From assembly GCF_012223425.1 (NCBI RefSeq), contig NZ_CP038799.1, forward strand, positions 620,001 to 684,000: DNA of 64,000 nucleotides. Reading direction: 5' to 3'. The translations under genes were made by a program, and so were the position numbers. Of this stretch, positions 36,280 through 44,960 are shown piece by piece. Source of the DNA: Mycolicibacterium frederiksbergense. GTDB lineage: Bacteria > Actinomycetota > Actinomycetes > Mycobacteriales > Mycobacteriaceae. The stretch's first letter is position 1. Each line of letters begins with the position of its first letter. The notes under the pieces were generated by a model. It made no database searches. It was given only the letters and a program-made list of their open reading frames with translations, and was not told where the DNA came from.

Positions 36280-36519
36280 ATGGCTGACAGCGGACCCGAG
36301 AATGCCGTGAGCGGCGTTGTCGAAGACGTCAAGGGCAAGGCCAAGGAAGTTGCCGGCATCGTGACCGACAACGACTCCCTTCGCGAAGAAGGCAAGGCCC
36401 AGCAGGACAAGGCCGACGCGCAGCGCGATGTCGCCAAGAAGGAAGCCGAAGCCGAGGCCGCGCGTGCCGCAGCCGGCGCCGCCGAGGCGCGCCAAGAGTC
36501 GGCGGAGCACGCGAAATAG
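36280..36519 (+). CDS. CsbD-like stress protein, copy 1
   Basis: The 79-residue, highly charged helical protein (VSGVVEDVKGKAKEVAGIVTDNDSLREEGKAQQDKADAQRD region) resembles CsbD/general stress proteins. It has no cysteine or membrane segment and is probably a coiled or disordered helix. GGAGGAGG lies six bases before the ATG. A near-identical paralogue is encoded at 44961-45200. A GGGTAT element upstream suggests SigF-dependent expression. A strong stem-loop follows the stop. Confidence 0.82.
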   Translation: MADSGPENAVSGVVEDVKGKAKEVAGIVTDNDSLREEGKAQQDKADAQRDVAKKEAEAEAARAAAGAAEARQESAEHAK

Positions 36520-36527
36520 CACCACTC

Positions 36528-36568
36528 CGAAACGATGGGTTCCGCCACCGGCGGGGCCCATCGTTTCG
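36528..36568 (+). terminator. Stem-loop terminator after CsbD copy 1
   Basis: CGAAACGATGGG (36528-36539) is exactly complementary to 36557-36568, and the loop contains a further small CCGCC/GGCGG pair. It begins nine bases after the stop codon. Confidence 0.75.
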
Positions 36569-36649
36569 CGGCTGATCAGTCGCGCGCGATTCCCCGCGGC
36601 GCACAGGTCACCCCACCAGACTTTCCGGAGCGGGTAGCTCCAGGCCCAT

Positions 36650-36683
36650 GGAACGGCCCCGGTGTGATTCCCGGGGCCGTTCC
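36650..36683. terminator. Second strong stem-loop, upstream of the gltB-like operon
   Basis: GGAACGGCCCCGG (36650-36662) pairs perfectly with 36671-36683 around an eight-base loop. It lies about 80 bases after the first stem-loop. In the 350-base gap between CsbD copy 1 and the gltB-like gene I see these two stem-loops, an iron box and a structured leader, and no gene. Confidence 0.7.
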
Positions 36684-36742
36684 GATATCTTGTGGGTTCC
36701 CGCAGTGCGGCGGCCAGGGCTGAGTCCCTCACCAGCATGTCC

Positions 36743-36761
36743 TTAGGCTAGGCTAAGCTCT
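36743..36761. promoter_or_regulatory. Candidate IdeR (DtxR-type) iron box
   Basis: TTAGGCTAGGCTAAGCTCT matches the mycobacterial IdeR consensus TTAGGTTAGGCTAACCTAA at 15 of 19 positions, including the core TAGGCTAA. It overlaps two TAGGCT hexamers that could act as -10 elements, so iron-loaded IdeR would be expected to repress. It lies 108 bases before the gltB-like ATG. Confidence 0.7.
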
Positions 36762-36778
36762 TCACGAGCACCGGAGCC

Positions 36779-36831
36779 TGCGGTAACCGCATGGGCCGAG
36801 CGGGATCCCTCAGTGTCGAGAACCCATGCGG
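36779..36831 (+). promoter_or_regulatory. Structured leader with alternative hairpins
   Basis: TGCGG (36779-36783) can pair with CCGCA (36787-36791), or CCGCATGGG (36787-36795) can pair with CCCATGCGG (36823-36831). The two structures share 36787-36791 and exclude each other. They lie in the predicted 5' leader of the gltB-like operon. Confidence 0.45.
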
Positions 36832-36869
36832 TGCGATCTGTGCATCTGCAGCGTTGAGGAGGTCACCTG

Positions 36870-39800
36870 ATGGCGGGGCTCCATGATCCGGATCTGGAAA
36901 AGAACAGCTGCGGTGTCGGCTTCCTGACCCGCAAAGACGGCCGCCAGACCCACGACGTCATCCAGATGCTGCACGACGCGTTGTGCGCTGTGCCGCACCG
37001 CGGCGGCATGTCCTCTGAAGGTGTCGGTGACGGCGCCGGCGTCAACCTCGACCTCTCGGTCCGCTTCTTCGCCGATATCACCGGTGTGCCCGACCTTGCC
37101 CTCGGACAGTTCGGCGTCGGCAACTTCTTCCTGCCCAACGACCCCGACTTCCACGCCGAGGCCGAGCGGGTCATCGAGGACGCCTTGGCCGCACGCCGTC
37201 TGCGCGTGCTGGTCAAGCGCGATGTGCCGGTCAACAACACGGCGATCCGCCCCGCCGCCATCAAGTATCAGTCGCCGATCCGGCAGTGGATCTTCACCGC
37301 TGAACGGTTGTCCGACAAGGTTATCCACGAAGCGCTGATGGCCATCGAAGCGGTCGCGTACACCCGTGCGGAGCTGTCGGGCCTGTACCCGCTGTCGCTG
37401 AGCGCCCGCACCCAGGTGCTCAAGGGCCGGCTGAACTCGAACGAGGTGGTCCCCTACTTCGACGATCTGTCCGATCCGCGGATGGAAGTCCATTCGATGT
37501 TCTTCCACACCCGGTTCTCCACCAATACCGCACCGAACACCACGATGGCCCAACCGTTCCGGTTCATGGCGCACAACGGCGAACTGAACACCGACAAGAA
37601 GAACCGGCTGTCCGACAACGCCATCGCGCTGGCCCGCAACCGCGCCATCATCCGGCCGGTCGGCCAGTCCGACAGCTGCCGCCTCGATCAGACCCTGCAG
37701 AACCGGGTTCTGGAGGACGATTTGGATCTGGTCACCGCGGTTGTCGCGATGATGCCGCCGGCCTGGGAGAACGACACCACGCTCTCCCCACAGGTGCGGG
37801 CCATGCTGGAGTACTTCAGCCTCTACGAGGAGAAGAACGACGGCCCGGCAGCGCTGATCTTCGGTGACGGCACCTACATCGGTGCCCGGTTGGACCGCTT
37901 GGGACTGCGGCCGCTGCGCACCGTGGAGACCGACGAGTATCTGGGCGTCATGTCCGAAGCCGGGCAGGTGAACTTCGCACCGGGACAGGTGACCACACGC
38001 GGCCGCATCGAGGCGGGCGGAATGCTGTACTACGACCACCGCGAGCAACGCTCCTACGGCACCACCGAGGCGCTGGAAATGCTGGCCGCCAAGCATGATT
38101 ACCAGGACATGCTGGCCGTGGCACGGGTGAACCTCGCCGCGCTGCCCGCCGTGCCCCCGGAGAGCCAGCTGTCCCCCGCCCGGTACAACGGTGATCTCAA
38201 CCGCCACCAGCGCTACGTCTGCTACTCGATGAGCCAGGAAGACTTCAAGTTCCTGATGGACCCGATGCTGACCACCGGGCAGGAGAAGATCTCCGCGATG
38301 GGCTACGGCGCGGCCATCAACGCGCTGTCCAACCACGAAGGCGGGATCGCCCGCTACTTCTCGCAGCGCTTCGCCCAGGTCACCAACCCGCCCCTGGACA
38401 GCATCCGCGAAGCGGACGGGATGACTCTGCGGGTCGCGCTGGGCGCCAAACCCAACAGTGGCGCACAGCCCGCACCGCAGATCGTCATCCCGTCGCCGAT
38501 CCTCGGCCATCTCGACATGCTGAGCATCCGCGATCAACAGCACACCCCGGTGCGCAGCTTCGGGATGCGCTACCGCGTCGATCTCACCGACCGCCGGGCC
38601 AATGCCGATGCACTGGTCGCCGCCATCGACGCACTGTGCGATGACATCGAGGGCTACGCCCGCGAGTCCGGCGGCATCGCCGTGATCTCCGACCGGCACA
38701 TCGAAACCGGGCTGGCACCCATACCGGTCATCATCGCCGTCTCGGCGATCAACCAGCGGCTCATCGAACAGGGCTTGCGCCTGCGGGTTTCGGTGATCGC
38801 CGAGAGCGGCCAGTTGGCGTCCTCGCATCACATCGCGACGGTCCTCGGGTTCGGCGCGTCCGCGGTGTACCCGCTGGCGGTGCAGATGCGCGCCGAGGAG
38901 AAGTTCGGTCCCGATGAGACATTGGTGACCGCCGCCTACCAGCGGTTCGCCAAGGCCGCCGAGAAGTCCCTGATGAAGACCATGGGCCGGGTGGGTCTGT
39001 GCACCGTGGAGAGCTACATCGGCGGCGAGTTCTTCGAGCCCAGCTATCTGGACACCGGGGATCCGGTGCTGCACCGCTACTTCCCCAACGTGATATCCGT
39101 GGTCGGCGGTGTCGGATTCGACACGCTGGCCGCCGCTGTCGCCGAATGGCACCACCACGCGCTGTCGGTCACCGGCGAAAAAGATGTGCCCCTGCTCGGT
39201 CTGTTCAAGGAACGCGCCGAGGGTTCCGGGCACTCCTACGGCACCACCGCCGTACGCGGCTTCGTCGACATGACCGAGGAGGCCATCTCCTTCGGCGACG
39301 AGGGGCGACCGGAGAACCCGGACATGACCGACCCGGCGTTCCTGCGTTCGCTGCCCCTGCACCAACTCGAGGGTGCCTTCGGTCTCGACGATGAGGCCTA
39401 CCAGCACAACAGCTTCGAGGAGATGACCCCGCGGGCGATCAACAGCTTCGACATCACCCCGGGCTACCGGCACTTCGTGTTCGCGATGAACGCCGAGCGG
39501 GCCCGCCGGCCCGCCGCGCTGCGCGATGTCCTGGCGCTGCCCGCCGACGTCAACTTCCTGCATACCGCCGACGAGTTCCGTTCCGAGCTCGGACAGTTCG
39601 CGCGGTTCGGCAACAACAGCTTCCAGGTCCGTGGACTGACCTGTGTTCGGGTCGGTGACGAATTCACGCTGCGCCTGAGCCACAGCGCCCAGCGCCTGGA
39701 GGCCTTGGCGGAGTCCCTGCTGCGCCGCTTCGGCGCCGATATCGTCGACCACGAGGTCGATGTCGACCGGCTGTGGATCCGCGCGCAGGGCGCCGCCCGC

Positions 39801-42302
39801 GACTATCTGAGCATGGTGCAGACCGCGCCGGACTCGATGCCGCTGGCCGCGGTGCAGCCCGCCAGCGAGATCGCGGCGACGCTGACATCCGGTGCCATGA
39901 GCCATGGCGCCCTGGTGGCCTCGGCGCACGAGGCCGTCGCGCACGGCACCAACATGGTGGGCGGGTTGTCCAACTGCGGTGAGGGCGGCGAGCACATCAC
40001 CCGGTACGGCACCATCCGTGGCTCCCGGATCAAACAGTTCGCCTCCGGCCGGTTCGGGGTGTGGGCCGGTTACCTGGCCGACCCGATGCTGCGCGAACTG
40101 GAGATCAAGATCGGTCAGGGCGCGAAACCCGGTGAGGGCGGCCAGCTCCCGGCCCCCAAGGTCACCGTGCAGATCGCGGCGGCCCGCGGCGGGACACCCG
40201 GGGTGGAACTGGTCTCTCCCCCACCGCACCACGACACCTATTCCATCGAGGACCTCGCCCAGCTCATCCACGACTGCAAGGCCGCCCGGGTACGGGTGAT
40301 CGTCAAGCTGGTCTCCAGCGAGGGCATCGGCACCATCGCCGTGGGTGTCGCCAAGGCCGGCGCCGATGTCATCAACGTTGCCGGCAACACCGGCGGCACC
40401 GGTGCCGCGGCCGTCACCAGCCTCAAGTACGCCGGGCGTTCCGCCGAGATCGGGGTCGCCGAGGTACATCAGGCGCTGGTGGCCAACGGAATCCGGCAGA
40501 AGGTCGTATTGCGTTGTTCGGGCGCACACCAGACGGCCAGCGATGTCATCACCTCGGCACTGCTCGGGGCGGACAGCTTCGAGTTCGGTACCACCGCGCT
40601 GATGATGCTCAAGTGCGTGATGGCCAAGAACTGCAACATCAAGTGCCCCGCCGGTTTGACCACCAACTCCGAGGCCTTCGACGGAGACCCGCGCGCCCTG
40701 GCGCAGTATCTGCTGAACATCTCGCACGAGGTGCGTGAGATCCTCGCCACGCTCGGTATGCCGTCGCTGGCGACTGCCCGCGGCCGCAGCGACCTGCTTC
40801 ATCTGCTCGACCACCCTTCGAGCATCGGCCGGCTGGACCTGCGCGCCATGTTGCAGGTCGCCAGGGGTTTCGTGCCCGAGGATCCGATCTACATGGAGAA
40901 GGACTACGCGGTCGACGACGGGTTCCTGGGTCAACTCGATCTCGACGGTGTCGAGATGGCGCCGGTGGCGTTGACCAACCAGAACAAGAGCGTCGGCGGG
41001 CAGCTCGCCGTCGATATCGAACGCAGACTGAACCATCAGGGCGACGACGGGTCTGCGGTCGCGACGGATGTACGTGGGCGGCGCTACCTGACCGCCGACA
41101 GCGTCGTGATCACCACCACGGGATCGGCGGGCCAGAGCTACGGGGTGTTCTGCAACGACGGTATGGCGATGACGCACACCGGAACCTGCAATGACGGCGT
41201 CGGCAAGAGCCAGTGCGGCGGTACCATCGCGGTGCGCTCCCCCGGCGGTGGGTCCAGCCTTCCCGGCGGCAATGTGCTGATCGGCAACTTCGCCCTGTTC
41301 GGGGCCTCCGGCGGCCGGTTGTTCGTCGAGGGTGAGGCCGGCGACCGGTTCGCGGTGCGCAACTCTGGGGCCACCGCGGTGGTCGAGGGCGTCGGAGAGT
41401 TCCTGTGCGAGTACATGACCAACGGCGCGGTGTTCAACATCGGTGGCTTCGGCAAGGGTGTCGCCAACGGGATGAGCGGCGGCTTCCTCTATCAGTACGA
41501 CCCGGACGCCGAACTGTCCGCCAAGGTCAGCGCCGACTCGGTGCTGCTGGCACCGATCAGCGAGGCACCCTTCCACGAGGTCGCCGCACACACGATGTTG
41601 CAATGGCACCTGGAGGCGACTGGATCGGCGAAAGCCGCTGCACTGCTCCGGGATTGGGATGTCACGCGCCTCCACGTCAGCTATGCGATGCCGCGGGCGC
41701 TGCTGCAGTACCAGGATGCCGAGGCCATCCTGGCGGCCAAGACGCGCAAGGAACTGCTCGACGAGTTGGCCTCCGCGTTGGCCGGTTACCAGGTGCACAA
41801 GTTCAAGCGCTCCTACCGCCACGGGCAGACGGTGCTCGACGGTGCGGTGCCCGGTTACGGCGAGACGGACACCGAGGCCATGTTCGCGCTGCTGAACACC
41901 TACACCGTGCTGAACATGGCGCAGCGACTGGCCATGACCCGACTGCCCGGCGTCACCGATGTCGCCGATCCGCGGGTCGCCAAGATGGTCCGCAACCTGG
42001 TGCTCACCGAGGATTTCTTCCTGATCCAGAAGCTGCAACGCTTCGCCCGGGAGGCCATCGACGACTTCAGCGACGAGAACCTGGCCGTGTTCATCGCCGA
42101 CAAACGCATCACCGACTACAAGGCTGCGCTGGCGCAGCGCAACGTGTTGTCGATGGACAGCCTGGGAACCTACGGCTGGATCCTGTATCAGAACGCCAAG
42201 AACGTCGACATGATCGGCCGCCTGCCCTCGTTCGAGGAACTGTTTGCCGCGCAATCGGTTCCGGATGTGGTGGCGTCCCTCACCTCGCTGGAGAGCGCGT
42301 GA
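36870..42302 (+). CDS. gltB: GltB-like glutamate synthase large subunit, oversized
   Basis: The 1810-residue protein has the GltB domain order. A class II glutaminase is at the front, with nucleophile Cys14 in NSCGVGF after a short propeptide, and FMAHNGELNT. The central domain has SDRHIETGLAPIPVI, and the FMN-binding synthase domain has GAMSHGA, GQGAKPGEGGQLPAPKV and SPPPHHDTYSIEDLAQ. The GXGXG beta-helix is RFAVRNSGATAVVEGVGE. It would make two glutamates from glutamine and 2-oxoglutarate. Oddities are about 195 extra residues at the C terminus, and iron-sulfur cysteines (1249, 1255, 1259) spaced C-x5-C-x3-C rather than the usual C-x5-C-x4-C. No gltD follows; a diflavin reductase does. GAGGAGG precedes the ATG. 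Confidence 0.85.
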   Translation: MAGLHDPDLEKNSCGVGFLTRKDGRQTHDVIQMLHDALCAVPHRGGMSSEGVGDGAGVNLDLSVRFFADITGVPDLALGQFGVGNFFLPNDPDFHAEAERVIEDALAARRLRVLVKRDVPVNNTAIRPAAIKYQSPIRQWIFTAERLSDKVIHEALMAIEAVAYTRAELSGLYPLSLSARTQVLKGRLNSNEVVPYFDDLSDPRMEVHSMFFHTRFSTNTAPNTTMAQPFRFMAHNGELNTDKKNRLSDNAIALARNRAIIRPVGQSDSCRLDQTLQNRVLEDDLDLVTAVVAMMPPAWENDTTLSPQVRAMLEYFSLYEEKNDGPAALIFGDGTYIGARLDRLGLRPLRTVETDEYLGVMSEAGQVNFAPGQVTTRGRIEAGGMLYYDHREQRSYGTTEALEMLAAKHDYQDMLAVARVNLAALPAVPPESQLSPARYNGDLNRHQRYVCYSMSQEDFKFLMDPMLTTGQEKISAMGYGAAINALSNHEGGIARYFSQRFAQVTNPPLDSIREADGMTLRVALGAKPNSGAQPAPQIVIPSPILGHLDMLSIRDQQHTPVRSFGMRYRVDLTDRRANADALVAAIDALCDDIEGYARESGGIAVISDRHIETGLAPIPVIIAVSAINQRLIEQGLRLRVSVIAESGQLASSHHIATVLGFGASAVYPLAVQMRAEEKFGPDETLVTAAYQRFAKAAEKSLMKTMGRVGLCTVESYIGGEFFEPSYLDTGDPVLHRYFPNVISVVGGVGFDTLAAAVAEWHHHALSVTGEKDVPLLGLFKERAEGSGHSYGTTAVRGFVDMTEEAISFGDEGRPENPDMTDPAFLRSLPLHQLEGAFGLDDEAYQHNSFEEMTPRAINSFDITPGYRHFVFAMNAERARRPAALRDVLALPADVNFLHTADEFRSELGQFARFGNNSFQVRGLTCVRVGDEFTLRLSHSAQRLEALAESLLRRFGADIVDHEVDVDRLWIRAQGAARDYLSMVQTAPDSMPLAAVQPASEIAATLTSGAMSHGALVASAHEAVAHGTNMVGGLSNCGEGGEHITRYGTIRGSRIKQFASGRFGVWAGYLADPMLRELEIKIGQGAKPGEGGQLPAPKVTVQIAAARGGTPGVELVSPPPHHDTYSIEDLAQLIHDCKAARVRVIVKLVSSEGIGTIAVGVAKAGADVINVAGNTGGTGAAAVTSLKYAGRSAEIGVAEVHQALVANGIRQKVVLRCSGAHQTASDVITSALLGADSFEFGTTALMMLKCVMAKNCNIKCPAGLTTNSEAFDGDPRALAQYLLNISHEVREILATLGMPSLATARGRSDLLHLLDHPSSIGRLDLRAMLQVARGFVPEDPIYMEKDYAVDDGFLGQLDLDGVEMAPVALTNQNKSVGGQLAVDIERRLNHQGDDGSAVATDVRGRRYLTADSVVITTTGSAGQSYGVFCNDGMAMTHTGTCNDGVGKSQCGGTIAVRSPGGGSSLPGGNVLIGNFALFGASGGRLFVEGEAGDRFAVRNSGATAVVEGVGEFLCEYMTNGAVFNIGGFGKGVANGMSGGFLYQYDPDAELSAKVSADSVLLAPISEAPFHEVAAHTMLQWHLEATGSAKAAALLRDWDVTRLHVSYAMPRALLQYQDAEAILAAKTRKELLDELASALAGYQVHKFKRSYRHGQTVLDGAVPGYGETDTEAMFALLNTYTVLNMAQRLAMTRLPGVTDVADPRVAKMVRNLVLTEDFFLIQKLQRFAREAIDDFSDENLAVFIADKRITDYKAALAQRNVLSMDSLGTYGWILYQNAKNVDMIGRLPSFEELFAAQSVPDVVASLTSLESA

Positions 42303-42306
42303 CCCG

Positions 42307-44046
42307 ATGAAGATCGCCTACATCCCCCAGGACGCCCCGTTCAACGAGGACCAGCGCGCCTGGCTGTCGGGTTTCCTGGCCGGCCTGCACTCCCGGCTGG
42401 CGATGAACGTCGCGCCGCCACCGGCCGTCCCCGGCGACCAGTCCGCGCCGCGTCCCGCGCTGCGCATCCTGTACGGCACCCAGACCGGCAACGCCGAGGG
42501 TGTGGCCAACGATGCGTCGGCGGCCGCCAAGGCACAGGGCTTCGATGTGTTGGTCAGCGGACTCGACGAGATCGAACTGGACGAGTTCGCCGGCCTCGAG
42601 TACGTGCTGATCGTCACCTCCACCTACGGCGAGGGCGAGATGCCCGACAATGCCGAACTGTTCTGGGAGGCCTTGTCGGCGTCGACCGCACCGCGCCTGG
42701 AGGGCGTGTCCTTCGGGGTGCTGGCGCTCGGTGACACCAGCTATGACGAGTTCTGCCAGGCCGGAAAGCTCTTCGACACCCGCCTGGAGCAACTCGGTGC
42801 CGCGCGGGTGGTGGCCCGCGCCGACTGCGATGTCGACTACGAGGCCCAGGCCGCCGAATGGATCCAGTCGGCCGTCTCGGCGCTGGTACCCAGCTCCGGG
42901 GCCAGCGGCGCACCGAGCACGCCGCCGCCAAGCGCGGTGGCGCGTTCCGGGTGGACACGCAAGAACCCGTTCGTCGCGCGGGTAGCCGTCAACCACCTCC
43001 TGTCGGGGCCCGGCTCGGATAAGGAGATCCGGCACTTCGAGTTCGACCTGGCCGACAGCGGGATCGAGTACGTCGCCGGCGATGCGCTGGCCGTCATCCC
43101 GGAGAACGACCCGGTGCTGGTCGACGCCATCGCCGGGCACTTCCGGGTTTCGCCCGACACCCTGGTCGGCGATGAGCCACTCGGGGATCTGCTGGGCCAC
43201 CGGTACGAGATCAGCGCTCCGTCAAAGGATCTGCTCGGCGAGGTGGAACGGCGCGCGGAGAACCCCGAGCTGTCACACGTGCTGCGCGGCGGAGTGAAGG
43301 AGACGCTGGAACGCTGGCTGTACGGTAAGGACATCCTGGACGTGCTGAGCATCGCCGGGGATGATCTCAGCCTCGACGAGTTCATCGGATTACTCAAACC
43401 GCTTCAGCACCGGGCGTATTCGATCTCGTCGAGCGCGCTGGCACATCCCGACCGGATCCACCTCACGGTGGCCAGCGTGCGCTACCACAACAGCGGACGG
43501 ATGCGCGGCGGGGTCTGCTCGACGTTCCTGGCCGACCGTGGCACGGAGTCCAAGATCTTCCTGCAACCCAACAGATCTTTCCGGGTGCCGGCCGATGACC
43601 ACGCTCCGATGATCATGGTGGGCCCGGGCACCGGGGTGGCGCCGTTCCGCGCGTTCCTGCAGGAACGCGAGCAGCGAGGCGCCGGCGGACGCAACTGGCT
43701 GTTCTTCGGCGATCAGCACCGCGAGCACGACTTCGCCTACGCCGAAGAGATCACGGCGTGGCAGGATTCCGGATTGCTGAATCGGTTGGAGCTGGCGTTC
43801 TCCCGAGACCAGGCCGAGAAGGTGTATGTGCAGACCCGGATGCGCGAGCACGGCCAGGAACTGTTCGGCTGGCTCGAGGAGGGCGGCCACTTCTATGTCT
43901 GCGGTGACGCGACCCGGATGGCCAAGGATGTCGACAAGGCGTTGCACGATGTCGTCGCCACCCACGGCGGGTTGGACGCCGACGGGGCGGTCGAGTACGT
44001 CAACTCGCTGAAGCGGGAGAAGCGGTACGTACGCGATGTGTACTGA
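42307..44046 (+). CDS. CysJ-like diflavin (FMN/FAD) NADPH reductase
   Basis: The 579-residue protein has a short lead (IPQDAPFNEDQRAWLSGFLAG) seen in bacterial sulfite/nitrate-reductase-type diflavin proteins. A flavodoxin domain follows (about 58-195: ILYGTQTGNAEGVA, STYGEGEMPDNAELFW), then an FAD domain (RAYSISSS, GGVCSTFLAD) and an NADPH domain (MIMVGPGTGVAPFRAFLQER, FYVCGDATRMAKDV). It passes electrons from NADPH one at a time through FAD and FMN to a partner. It starts four bases after the gltB-like stop, so the partner may be that synthase or the heme protein encoded next. No sulfite reductase gene is nearby. Confidence 0.88.
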   Translation: MKIAYIPQDAPFNEDQRAWLSGFLAGLHSRLAMNVAPPPAVPGDQSAPRPALRILYGTQTGNAEGVANDASAAAKAQGFDVLVSGLDEIELDEFAGLEYVLIVTSTYGEGEMPDNAELFWEALSASTAPRLEGVSFGVLALGDTSYDEFCQAGKLFDTRLEQLGAARVVARADCDVDYEAQAAEWIQSAVSALVPSSGASGAPSTPPPSAVARSGWTRKNPFVARVAVNHLLSGPGSDKEIRHFEFDLADSGIEYVAGDALAVIPENDPVLVDAIAGHFRVSPDTLVGDEPLGDLLGHRYEISAPSKDLLGEVERRAENPELSHVLRGGVKETLERWLYGKDILDVLSIAGDDLSLDEFIGLLKPLQHRAYSISSSALAHPDRIHLTVASVRYHNSGRMRGGVCSTFLADRGTESKIFLQPNRSFRVPADDHAPMIMVGPGTGVAPFRAFLQEREQRGAGGRNWLFFGDQHREHDFAYAEEITAWQDSGLLNRLELAFSRDQAEKVYVQTRMREHGQELFGWLEEGGHFYVCGDATRMAKDVDKALHDVVATHGGLDADGAVEYVNSLKREKRYVRDVY

Positions 44047-44863
44047 TGGTCGGCGCTGCGGCACCTGCCCCGCACGGCGGCTCAACGTCGGAAGTCGGGA
44101 GATCGGCGTGGCCCTCCCTGCGCTGGGCACCGTGGTGTCCTGCACCGCCAATGATGCTGCACTGCTGAGTCATACCGGTGAATACGCCACACCCGCGCAC
44201 CCCGGCGAAGCACTGATCTGCGGTCAGGAACAGATCAACGTACGCCTGGGCGCCAACGTCACCGGCTACCTGACACCGCAGGCGCTCACCCTCACCGATA
44301 CGTTCGGAACCCATCGGGTCTACCTGACACCCATGTCGGATCCGCTTGTCATCAAGTGCCTTTCGCTGGCACCGCGCGGGCCGCAGGTGCCGTTCACCGC
44401 CGAGGACTGGATGGTTGTCGATTGGAACGACACCGATCAGATCGACCACCTCGACTCGCTCTCAGACGAGCGCTACCGGGTGCTGCCGTTCACGGGTGCC
44501 CGCAAGGTCGACCCGCGGGTGCTGCCGCATCTGCTGGTGTATCTGGTCGAGCAGCACGTGGAGTACACGGTCGCGGTGCCGGGCGGCGGATGCGTGCAGT
44601 TGCATCGCGGCAGTGCCGCACTGGCCGACACGTCCGGTCCCGCGGTGGCGGTGATCTTCGGCGCGGCCCGGTACGTGTTGGATCCGGTGCAGGTCGGCGA
44701 GTGTTGGGTGAGCACGATGCACGGCGCGGCCGGACCCACCGCAGCGATCGAGATCTACGACCGCAGCCGACGCTGCAGCACCGTGCTGACCCTCACCGGA
44801 TCGGTGTGCGGGCGCACCTATGACGATTGGCAGGCCATCGCGACCTCGCTGCCAGGCCTCTGA
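44036..44863 (+). CDS. HemS/ChuX-like heme-utilisation protein
   Basis: The 275-residue protein shows the repeat pattern of the HemS/HmuS/ChuX family. First half: LLSHTGEYATPAHPGEALICG then LTLTDTFGTHRVYLTP. Second half: GGGCVQLHRG, YVLDPVQVGECWVSTM, then TAAIEIYDRS and DDWQAIATSL, in the order seen in HemS C-terminal domains (GCIQIHTG, NVLDP, SWVVRKP, LEIY). These proteins bind heme and in some bacteria degrade it with electrons from NADPH reductases. The N terminus is cysteine-rich (C2, C8, C11). The ATG overlaps the reductase gene by 11 bases. The assignment rests on motif order rather than on strong identity. Confidence 0.6.
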   Translation: MCTDGRRCGTCPARRLNVGSREIGVALPALGTVVSCTANDAALLSHTGEYATPAHPGEALICGQEQINVRLGANVTGYLTPQALTLTDTFGTHRVYLTPMSDPLVIKCLSLAPRGPQVPFTAEDWMVVDWNDTDQIDHLDSLSDERYRVLPFTGARKVDPRVLPHLLVYLVEQHVEYTVAVPGGGCVQLHRGSAALADTSGPAVAVIFGAARYVLDPVQVGECWVSTMHGAAGPTAAIEIYDRSRRCSTVLTLTGSVCGRTYDDWQAIATSLPGL

Positions 44864-44915
44864 CCTGCATCGAAGGTGACGCCGATCACATTGATGTTGA
44901 TTTCGCCGCCGACCG

Positions 44916-44921
44916 GGGTAT
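44916..44921 (+). promoter_or_regulatory. Candidate SigF-type -10 element of CsbD copy 2
   Basis: GGGTAT lies 39 bases before the second CsbD-like ATG, close to the 42-base spacing seen for copy 1. A GTTG/GATT stretch lies about 16 bases upstream as a possible -35. Confidence 0.5.
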
Positions 44922-44960
44922 TTCCCGGCCAGCGGTAATCCTCTTCTGAAAGGAATCAAC

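Noticed and set aside
36570..36700. Possible tRNA or tRNA remnant (AGCTC and GATTCCC-like strings)
   Set aside because: No acceptor stem, anticodon arm or CCA end can be drawn. The strings belong to a simple 13-bp hairpin.
36810..42254. A very long open frame (over 1800 codons) on the minus strand opposite the gltB-like gene
   Set aside because: It is the mirror of a GC-rich coding sequence. Its composition is Gly/Val/Asp/His filler with no domain, while the plus strand has clear GltB motifs throughout.
42307..44046. Calling the diflavin reductase the sulfite reductase subunit CysJ
   Set aside because: No sulfite reductase hemoprotein or cysteine biosynthesis gene is near, and the gene is locked in an operon with the GltB-like and HemS-like genes. 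Only the general diflavin class is supported.
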